Shown piece after piece: positions 57,755 to 64,000 of a stretch of DNA of 64,000 nucleotides. The notes beneath the pieces were generated by a model. The model searched no databases. It saw only the letters and a program-made list of their open reading frames with translations, and was not told the origin of the DNA. The number at the start of each line of letters is the position of its first letter. Within the stretch, counting starts at the first letter, position 1. Source of the stretch: Butyrivibrio proteoclasticus B316 (GTDB lineage: Bacteria; Bacillota; Clostridia; Lachnospirales; Lachnospiraceae); contig NC_014387.1 of the NCBI RefSeq assembly GCF_000145035.1, forward strand, positions 186,001 through 250,000. The letters run 5' to 3'. The translations under genes were made by a program, and so were the position numbers.

Positions 57755-59458
57755 ATGATAAAAAGTATTAAGAAAGCCTTACTTTCTGCGGGCGCGCTTA
57801 TAGGTGTGGTGGCGCTCCTGTCTTTATCACCTGTAGCCAAAGTGGATGTTCAGGCAAGAGGCTCTGAAATTGCCATGGGTATCGATGTTTCCAAGTATCA
57901 GGGAGGAATCAACTGGCAGCAGGTCAAAAATTCCGGTGTTAAATTCGCGATGATCAGAGTTGGTACTACCAAAAAGGGTATCGACGAACAGTTTGTTAAT
58001 AATGTTGTCAATGCTAACGCAGCAGGGATCAGAACAGGTATCTATATTTATTCATATGCTACCAATCCAGAGCAGGCAGCAGCAGAGGCCAATACAGTTC
58101 TTGCATGGATAGCTCCGTATACTGTTTCTTTTCCAATTGCAATAGATATAGAGGATTCCTGTCAGAAAGGACTTAATCCTGCACAGCTTCAGGCTATAGC
58201 AGACACCTTCTGCGGAATAATTTATGCCAATGGTTACGAGCCTATGGTCTATGCCAGCAAGAACTGGTTTATGGGTAGAATGCCAGTAGTTTCATCACCT
58301 AAGTGGGTTGCTCAGTATGGCAATGCATGTGAGTATCCCGGAGACTATGCAATGTGGCAGTCAACCAGCCATGGTTCAGTTGCAGGTATTCCATCAAGGG
58401 TAGATATCAATCACCTGTACACAGATTATTTCAGCCGCATGATTCCTGAGGGCTTTAATAGTTATGGTGGTAACATTTATTACTATCATAATTACAGGAG
58501 AATGACAGGGTGGCTTAATCTTTCAAATGGAAGATATCATGCAGATGCAAGCGGAATAATCAATGCAGGCTGGTTCCAGGATGAATCTGGAATCTATTAT
58601 CTTGATCCTGCACAAGGTGGTCTTGCCAAGGTTGGATTTGCAGATATAGGCGGAAGCAGATATTTCTTTGATGCAAATGGTGTCAGAAGAACAGGTCTTA
58701 TAGATGTTGGCGGTGCAATCTGCTACGCTAACGAAGAGGGCGTTTGCCAGAAGGGACTTATACCACTTGCGGATGGTGTCCACTATTTTGATGATCAGTA
58801 TCTTATGCATGTTGGTCTTACTCCTATTGGTAATAAGCTTTATTACTTTAATGAAGCCGGTGTTATGCAGACAGGAATGCTTGCATTTGAGATTGGTAAG
58901 TTCATGTTTGGCGCAGATGGCGCAGCGGTGTCCGGGTGGTTTGCCAATGAACTTGGACAGAGATTCTACTTTGGCCCTGATTTCAAGGCTACAGTTGGTC
59001 TTGCAACTATAGACAAGTCAGTTTATCTTTTTGGCGACGATGGTGTTATGTTTACCGGATGGTCAGGAGATGTTGGAGCCAGATATTACTTTGGCCCGGA
59101 CGGCAAGATGGTTACAGGCTGGAATGCTATTGATGGAAGAGCCTTCTATTTTGGCGCTGACGGTTTGATGGCACTTGGACTTGCTCCACTTAAAGATGGA
59201 GTATACTATCTTGATCCTGCAGACGGACATATGGTTGTAGGATGGGTTCAGCTTCCTGACGGATGGAGATATTTTGATGCCAATAATGGCAAGATGTTAG
59301 CAAATACTTCTGCAGTTCTTGACAATGTGGCATGTTCATTTGATAAAAATGGACTTTTGACTGCACCTGCAGGCTGGGTTCCGGGAACTCCGGCTCCTGT
59401 AGATCCTGCAGTAGTTGCGCAGGCTCCTGCTCAGAAGTCAGCAGCAGTTCCGCAGTAA
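57755..59458 (+). CDS. Secreted GH25 lysozyme with cell-wall-binding repeats
   Basis: A 567-residue secreted muramidase. Signal peptide to about residue 35. The GH25 domain (about 38-235) has D44 in GIDVSKYQGG, and the catalytic D131-x-E133 in IAIDIED. From about 255 to 540 there are about a dozen 20-residue repeats with Gly-Trp/Tyr-Phe patterns such as GWFQDESGIYYLDP and GARYYFGPDGKMVTGW, the CW_1-type choline or teichoic-acid-binding repeats. A Pro and Ala-rich tail ends the protein. It cuts peptidoglycan for remodelling. The ATG at 57755 follows GAGGGGAT; the reading frame before it is not part of the protein. Confidence 0.9.
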   Translation: MIKSIKKALLSAGALIGVVALLSLSPVAKVDVQARGSEIAMGIDVSKYQGGINWQQVKNSGVKFAMIRVGTTKKGIDEQFVNNVVNANAAGIRTGIYIYSYATNPEQAAAEANTVLAWIAPYTVSFPIAIDIEDSCQKGLNPAQLQAIADTFCGIIYANGYEPMVYASKNWFMGRMPVVSSPKWVAQYGNACEYPGDYAMWQSTSHGSVAGIPSRVDINHLYTDYFSRMIPEGFNSYGGNIYYYHNYRRMTGWLNLSNGRYHADASGIINAGWFQDESGIYYLDPAQGGLAKVGFADIGGSRYFFDANGVRRTGLIDVGGAICYANEEGVCQKGLIPLADGVHYFDDQYLMHVGLTPIGNKLYYFNEAGVMQTGMLAFEIGKFMFGADGAAVSGWFANELGQRFYFGPDFKATVGLATIDKSVYLFGDDGVMFTGWSGDVGARYYFGPDGKMVTGWNAIDGRAFYFGADGLMALGLAPLKDGVYYLDPADGHMVVGWVQLPDGWRYFDANNGKMLANTSAVLDNVACSFDKNGLLTAPAGWVPGTPAPVDPAVVAQAPAQKSAAVPQ

Positions 59459-59465
59459 ATAGTAC

Positions 59466-59502
59466 AGGACTTACACTTTGCTTTGAGTGTAAGTCCTTTT
59501 TT
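59466..59502 (+). terminator. Intrinsic terminator
   Basis: AGGACTTACACT (59466-59477) pairs with AGTGTAAGTCCT (59486-59497), followed by six T. Confidence 0.9.
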
Positions 59503-59598
59503 GATGCTTTCATACAAAAAATAGTAATAAAGTGCTATTTGTGTTACAATGGTACGGCAAAAAATGAAAAACTAACTCAGAAAGAGGAGGAGTTATAA

Positions 59599-60828
59599 AT
59601 GGATTTACAGAGTGCTAGAGAGAAACTCGCTAAGTTTGGACAGGAGCATGTCCTCAAATATTATGATGAGCTTACAGAAGCTGAGCAGAAAGATCTTCTG
59701 AATCAGATAGATGAGACAGATTTTGCTGTACTTGAGAACTGCAAGAACCTTGGTAAGAGTGAGGGAAGAGGAGAGTTTTCTCCACTTGCTGCAATGCAGG
59801 TTTCTGAGATCAAGGAAAGAGAAGAAGAGTTCAGAAAGATTGGTGTTGAGACAATTAAGGCCGGTAAGGTAGCTGCAGTTCTTTTAGCAGGTGGAATGGG
59901 AACAAGACTTGGATCTGACAACCCTAAGGGAATGTATGATATCGGACTTACTAAGCCTGTATATATTTTCCAGAGAATCATTGAGAACCTTCAGGATACT
60001 GTTAAACAGGCCGACGGTGCATATATTCATCTCTTTATCATGACAAGTGAGAAGAATAATGATGCTACAGTAAACTTCCTCAAGGAACACAACTATTTCG
60101 GTTATCCTGAGGATAAGATCACATTCTTCAAACAGGATATGGCTCCTGCTTCTGATTATGACGGCAAGGTTTATATGGAAGCTAAGGGCAGGATTTCAAC
60201 TTCTCCTAATGGAAATGCAGGCTGGTATTCTTCAATGCTCAAGGCAGGCCTTCGTGATGTCCTGTTAAAAGAGGGGATTGAGTGGATCGACATTTTTGCA
60301 GTGGATAACGTGCTTCAGAGAATTGCTGATCCTTGCTTCGTTGGAGCAACTGTTAATGCAGGTGTTTCATGTGGTGCCAAGGTTGTCAGAAAGAATGCTC
60401 CTGATGAGAAGGTTGGTGTAATGTGTCTTGAGGATGGCAGACCTTCCATCGTTGAGTACTATGAGCTTTCACAGGAGATGATGGATGCCAAGGATGAAAA
60501 TGGTGATCCTGCGTATAACTATGGTGTTATCCTCAACTACCTCTTTAATGAGAAGGCACTTTTCAACATTGCCAAGAATACTCTTCCTCTTCACGTTGTT
60601 GAGAAGAAGATTCCATATATTGATGAGAATGCAAACCTCATCAAGCCTGAGGCTCCAAATGGATGCAAGTTTGAGCAGCTGGTTCTTGATATGATCCATG
60701 AGCTTGATACATGCCTTCCATACGAAGTTGTAAGAGAGCATGAGTTTGCTCCTATCAAGAATAAAACAGGTGTTGATTCAGTAGAATCAGCAAGAGAGCT
60801 CTGCAAGCTTAATGGAATTGAGCTATAA
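59599..60828 (+). CDS. UDP-sugar pyrophosphorylase, eukaryotic UAP1-like type
   Basis: A 409-residue enzyme of the UDPGP family, making UDP-glucose, UDP-GlcNAc or UDP-GalNAc from UTP and the sugar-1-phosphate. The nucleotide-binding LLAGGMGTRLGSDNPKGMYD motif is intact, and FFKQDMAPASDYDGKVYMEA and NGNAGWYSS match UAP1-like proteins. Which sugar is used cannot be told from the sequence. The next gene is galE, so UDP-hexose metabolism is the shared theme. AGGAGGAG precedes the start. Confidence 0.85.
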   Translation: MDLQSAREKLAKFGQEHVLKYYDELTEAEQKDLLNQIDETDFAVLENCKNLGKSEGRGEFSPLAAMQVSEIKEREEEFRKIGVETIKAGKVAAVLLAGGMGTRLGSDNPKGMYDIGLTKPVYIFQRIIENLQDTVKQADGAYIHLFIMTSEKNNDATVNFLKEHNYFGYPEDKITFFKQDMAPASDYDGKVYMEAKGRISTSPNGNAGWYSSMLKAGLRDVLLKEGIEWIDIFAVDNVLQRIADPCFVGATVNAGVSCGAKVVRKNAPDEKVGVMCLEDGRPSIVEYYELSQEMMDAKDENGDPAYNYGVILNYLFNEKALFNIAKNTLPLHVVEKKIPYIDENANLIKPEAPNGCKFEQLVLDMIHELDTCLPYEVVREHEFAPIKNKTGVDSVESARELCKLNGIEL

Positions 60829-60934
60829 TACAACATTTTGACAGGTATATATAACATAACCCTGTTGATAATCAAGCGACTCAAATATACAATGATACCA
60901 GAATAAAACAAATAGTTTGATACGGAGGTATGCT

Positions 60935-61951
60935 ATGGCTATTCTTGTAACAGGCGGAGCAGGATACATTGGATCACATACAGTAGTTGAACTTCAGAAT
61001 GCGGGATATGATGTTGTTGTTATGGACAACCTGGCTAATTCCAGCAAGAAGGTTATCGGAAGAGTAGAAGCTCTCACCGGTAAAAAGGTTCCATTCTACG
61101 AGACAGATATAAGAGACAGAGAAGGTCTTGAGAAGATCTTTTCAAATGAGAAGATCGATAGCGTTATTCATTTTGCAGGACTTAAGGCAGTTGGCGAATC
61201 TGTACAGAAGCCATGGGAATACTACGAGAATAATATAGCCGGTACACTTACACTTGTTGATGTTATGAGACAGCACGGATGCAAGAATATTATTTTCTCA
61301 TCATCAGCAACAGTATATGGTAACCCTGCATTTATTCCTATCACAGAGGAGTGCCCTAAGGGAACATGTACTAACCCTTATGGATGGACCAAGTCAATGC
61401 TCGAGCAGGTTCTTTCTGATATTCAGAAGGCTGATCCTGAATGGAATGTAGTACTTCTTCGTTACTTCAATCCTATCGGTGCGCATAAGAGCGGTACAAT
61501 CGGCGAGAACCCTAACGGAATTCCTAACAACCTTATGCCTTATATTACACAGGTTGCAGTTGGAAAGCTTCCTGAGCTTAATGTATTCGGTAATGACTAT
61601 GATACACATGACGGTACAGGAGTAAGAGATTATATCCACGTTGTTGATCTTGCACTTGGACATGTTAAGGCGCTTAAAAAGCTTGAGCCGGGCAGCGGAC
61701 TTAATATCTACAACCTTGGAACAGGCGTAGGCTACAGTGTTCTTGATATAGTCAAGAACTTTGAAGAGGCTACAGGCGTTAAGATTCCTTATGTTATCAG
61801 AGACAGGAGACCCGGTGATATCGCAACCTGCTATTCAAATGCGGACAAAGCTGAGAAGGAACTTGGCTGGAAGGCTGAGAATGGTATCAAGGAGATGTGT
61901 GCTGATTCCTGGAGATGGCAGAGTCAGAATCCTAATGGATATGAGGACTGA
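60935..61951 (+). CDS. galE: UDP-glucose 4-epimerase
   Basis: A 338-residue epimerase. The glycine motif is [11 protein letters not shown], the catalytic residues are Y149 and K153 in YGWTK, with SSSATVYG before. The family mark [16 protein letters not shown] is present. It interconverts UDP-glucose and UDP-galactose and works with the pyrophosphorylase before it. The ATG at 60935 follows CGGAGG; the TTG at 60917 is rejected. A hairpin terminator follows. Confidence 0.95.
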   Translation: MAILVTGGAGYIGSHTVVELQNAGYDVVVMDNLANSSKKVIGRVEALTGKKVPFYETDIRDREGLEKIFSNEKIDSVIHFAGLKAVGESVQKPWEYYENNIAGTLTLVDVMRQHGCKNIIFSSSATVYGNPAFIPITEECPKGTCTNPYGWTKSMLEQVLSDIQKADPEWNVVLLRYFNPIGAHKSGTIGENPNGIPNNLMPYITQVAVGKLPELNVFGNDYDTHDGTGVRDYIHVVDLALGHVKALKKLEPGSGLNIYNLGTGVGYSVLDIVKNFEEATGVKIPYVIRDRRPGDIATCYSNADKAEKELGWKAENGIKEMCADSWRWQSQNPNGYED

Positions 61952-61994
61952 CCACATATTATTGCTGAAATAACAATATAATGATATTCTATTA

Positions 61995-62030
61995 TAGCTA
62001 TCTGCGTATTTCGCAGGTAGCTATCTTTAT
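61995..62030 (+). terminator. Intrinsic terminator
   Basis: TAGCTATCTGCG (61995-62006) pairs with CGCAGGTAGCTA (62012-62023) with one G-U pair, then TCTTTATT. Confidence 0.7.
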
Positions 62031-62085
62031 TGAGTGCTATGTTGGGGTATTGTGGGGTAATAAGATTAAGTAAGAGGTAATACTA

Positions 62086-62889
62086 ATGTACAAGATTGAA
62101 TGCGATACCCATACACATACGTTATATTCACGTCATGCATATTCGACAATTGAAGAGAATATCAGATCTGCAAGTGAAAAGGGAATTAAGCTTCTTGCAA
62201 GCACAGATCATTTCAGCGACATGCTCTTTGGAGATTATGAGAACGTCAAGAATTATCAATATTTCTTTTGCTGTAATAACTGGCCCAGGCAGTGGAAGGG
62301 CGTAACACTCCTTCGAGGCTGCGAAGCTGATATTGTGGATATGGAGGGTAACTTCTTTGGCCATGATATAGCCATCAGGAAATCGGTCATTGGAGATACA
62401 TATGATCCTGAGAAGAATCTTCAGGAGATGGTATTTGAGAAGCTTGATTTTGTTATTGCTTCAGTTCACGCCAAGAGACATACTATAGGAAAGAGTGTAG
62501 CTGAGAATACTAATATGTATATCAAGGCACTTGAGAATCCCAAGGTTTTCTTTATCGGCCACATAGGAAGAGCAGGAGTCCCTTTTGAAATGGATGAAGT
62601 TCTGAAAAGGGCCAGAGACCTTCACAAGCCTATTGAGATCAATGAGCACAGCTTTTCGTGGGAAGGTCATCATCAGATGGTATGCAGAGAGCTTGCTGTC
62701 AGATGTGCAGAGCTTGGAGTTTCTATATGTGTTAATACAGATGCGCACATGGCTCTTGAAATTGGGGAGACAGGAAGAGCTCAGGCCATGCTTGAGGAAA
62801 TAGGTTTTCCACAGGAGCTTATAATTAACAGAACCAGAGAGAGTTTCCTTCAGGGACTTTCAGAATGCGGAATAGAGCTTACTCTTTAA
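62086..62889 (+). CDS. PHP-domain phosphoesterase (YcdX/HisK-like)
   Basis: A 267-residue metal-dependent phosphatase. The PHP motif 1 is CDTHTHTLYSRHA, with the H-x-H metal ligands. Further ligands appear in LASTDHFSD, IASVHAKRH, FIGHIGR and VNTDAHMALEIG. YcdX-type proteins and histidinol phosphatases share these. The substrate is unknown. It stands before a small conserved gene 35 bases on. Confidence 0.85.
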   Translation: MYKIECDTHTHTLYSRHAYSTIEENIRSASEKGIKLLASTDHFSDMLFGDYENVKNYQYFFCCNNWPRQWKGVTLLRGCEADIVDMEGNFFGHDIAIRKSVIGDTYDPEKNLQEMVFEKLDFVIASVHAKRHTIGKSVAENTNMYIKALENPKVFFIGHIGRAGVPFEMDEVLKRARDLHKPIEINEHSFSWEGHHQMVCRELAVRCAELGVSICVNTDAHMALEIGETGRAQAMLEEIGFPQELIINRTRESFLQGLSECGIELTL

Positions 62890-62923
62890 CAGGAGTAAGC
62901 TTTATTTGAAAAAGGGAGAAGAT

Positions 62924-63193
62924 ATGTTTAGGTTATGGGTCAAACTGATTGAGGATAATCATCTTATTAAAGATACTGTAATATGTGACAGTACAATGGA
63001 TACCAGAACACATAAGGTGATGAATGCAATAGAGAAGGCCTGCTATGAGCTTGATCTGTCCAAGCCAATCTGGCTTGATACAACAGTCAAGGACTTTCAA
63101 AGACACTCAAAATGCAGGTTTACAAGAGATGCTTTTATTGAGCAGATTCCCTTTGATTATATGGAAATTCAGGTCATTGAGGACGAATATTAA
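62924..63193 (+). CDS. Small conserved protein of unknown function
   Basis: An 89-residue protein with no signal or membrane part. The core reads DTRTHKVMNAIEKACYELDL, then PIWLDTTVKDF, and ends FIEQIPFDYMEIQVIEDEY. The pattern looks like one widespread in Lachnospiraceae, judged from memory. The ATG at 62924 follows GGGAGAAG; the frame from 62906 precedes that site. It probably shares a transcript with the PHP gene. Confidence 0.7.
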   Translation: MFRLWVKLIEDNHLIKDTVICDSTMDTRTHKVMNAIEKACYELDLSKPIWLDTTVKDFQRHSKCRFTRDAFIEQIPFDYMEIQVIEDEY

Positions 63194-63288
63194 GAAAATA
63201 TTATTTTTTTATAATAATTAAAACACAATTCCGTCACATTATCTTTTTATACTAAAGCCATAATCCAGAAAGGAAGAAGGTAGTTATC

Positions 63289-64000
63289 ATGTACGAAGAT
63301 GATAAGATGGAACAGGGTGGTGTAAAAACTAACGATAGCACAAATGATAATTCTCAGAATAACACACAGGGTAATACAGTAAATTCTACTTCTCAGAATT
63401 ACTCACAGACATATTCTCAGAACTATGGTGCTTATGGAAGTGGACAGGGACAGGCAAACAATACCTATTCTTATAATCCTTACTCCTATGGTAATAATCA
63501 GCAGAGCCAGAATACTTACAGCTATGGCAATACAGGAAATGGATATACTTACAATCAGCAGCAGACTCGCACATATGGTACATATCAGTACAATAACAGC
63601 AACGCGACTGCAGCTCCTGTTAAACCGGCCAAGAAGAATACAGCAGCAATAGTTGTAGCAGCAGTTGCTATTCTTGCTCTCCTTGTAGGCGGTGTTGGTG
63701 CTTCTTATTTTGCAATCGCCAATAAGGTAGCTGATAAAGTTGCAGAGACAACACAGGTTCAGGAAGATACAACTGAGAAGGCTCAGGTGGCACAGACAGA
63801 AACTTCTGAGGACAAGGTTCAGACAACTACTGTTTCTGCAGAAACTAAGGCTGTTGTTACAGATGTTACAGCCGTTGTAGAAGAGGTAATGCCAGCAATG
63901 GTAATTATCCACAACAACTATACAGCTTCAGCAAGCTATTTTGGCTATGTACAGACTCAGGAAGCTACAGCATCAGGAAGCGGAATTATAGTTGGACAGA
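63289..64000 (+). CDS. HtrA/DegP-like serine protease, N-terminal part (runs off the window)
   Basis: The frame is open from the ATG at 63289 to the window end without a stop. The first 108 residues are cytoplasmic and extremely rich in Gln, Asn, Tyr, Ser and Gly. A single membrane helix (about 123-145) follows, then a Thr, Glu and Gln-rich linker. The protease domain begins VEEVMPAMVIIHNNY and ASGSGIIVG, the usual entry to HtrA catalytic domains. Its job would be degradation of misfolded proteins outside the membrane. AAGGAAGAAGG precedes the start. Catalytic His, Asp and Ser lie outside the window. Confidence 0.8.
   Translation, partial: MYEDDKMEQGGVKTNDSTNDNSQNNTQGNTVNSTSQNYSQTYSQNYGAYGSGQGQANNTYSYNPYSYGNNQQSQNTYSYGNTGNGYTYNQQQTRTYGTYQYNNSNATAAPVKPAKKNTAAIVVAAVAILALLVGGVGASYFAIANKVADKVAETTQVQEDTTEKAQVAQTETSEDKVQTTTVSAETKAVVTDVTAVVEEVMPAMVIIHNNYTASASYFGYVQTQEATASGSGIIVGQ

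Noticed and set aside
63386..63912. Minus-strand Cys/Ser-rich frames near the window end
   Set aside because: Mirrors of the Gln/Asn/Tyr-rich tail of the HtrA gene, which has a good ribosome site.

Overview
The window looks like a chromosomal piece of a plant-fibre-degrading anaerobe of the Lachnospiraceae, most like Butyrivibrio or Pseudobutyrivibrio. This rests on the Clostridia-type AGGAGG ribosome sites, a sodium-type F-ATPase, a large xylan and methylglucuronate utilisation locus with AguEFG/LplB/YtcP-type transport genes, and cell-wall proteins typical of that family. I could not run a search, so the genus is an inference.

Layout. (1) 1-10195: the end of a surface-polysaccharide cluster. 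It holds two glycosyltransferases, a GDP-mannose pyrophosphorylase, a GDP-6-deoxymannose reductase, a large multidomain protein with a nucleotidyltransferase-like motif, an ABC-2 exporter permease, and an exporter ATPase fused to a multi-spanning acyltransferase-like membrane domain. (2) 10200-14000: a scarred accessory stretch with the first of three identical IS200-type insertion sequences, a truncated DUF2971 gene, a DUF4143 ATPase behind four 23-bp repeats, several gene relics and a small Nif11-like gene. (3) 14192-21678: a complete F1Fo-ATP synthase operon in the order atpZ/I-atpI-B-E-F-H-A-G-D-C. Its c subunit carries two carboxylates at the ion site, and RNA hairpins flank atpE. (4) 21761-30534: a three-gene signalling operon with two HD-GYP-like membrane proteins, both altered in the catalytic HD pair, around a hybrid two-component sensor. 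(5) 30700-55998: a glucuronoxylan locus with xylulokinase, acetylesterase, GH2, GH67 and GH115 alpha-glucuronidases, two AraC regulators, an oligosaccharide ABC importer, GH3, a fucose/arabinose-isomerase-type enzyme, a 2-hydroxyacid dehydrogenase and a lipid-anchored feruloyl-type esterase. (6) 56194-64000: a secreted protein of unknown role, a GH25 lysozyme with wall-binding repeats, UDP-sugar pyrophosphorylase, GalE, a PHP phosphoesterase, a small conserved protein and the start of an HtrA protease.

How the genes fit together. Esters on xylan would be removed by the surface esterase and possibly by the other esterase. Aldouronic oligosaccharides would enter through the two permeases and the binding lipoprotein. 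Inside the cell GH67, GH115, GH2 and GH3 would strip methylglucuronate and xylose, and XylB would feed xylulose into central metabolism. None of the four glycosidases shows a signal peptide, which fits intracellular processing.

Points most worth a second look: a recurrent hairpin element with a GAGAAYGA loop in five leader or intergenic positions; three IS200 copies all lying in the U-tracts of intrinsic terminators; the ABC ATPase-acyltransferase fusion; the four 23-bp iterons at the DUF4143 promoter; the two-carboxylate c subunit; and a 97-nt nested RNA structure before the sugar-binding protein.
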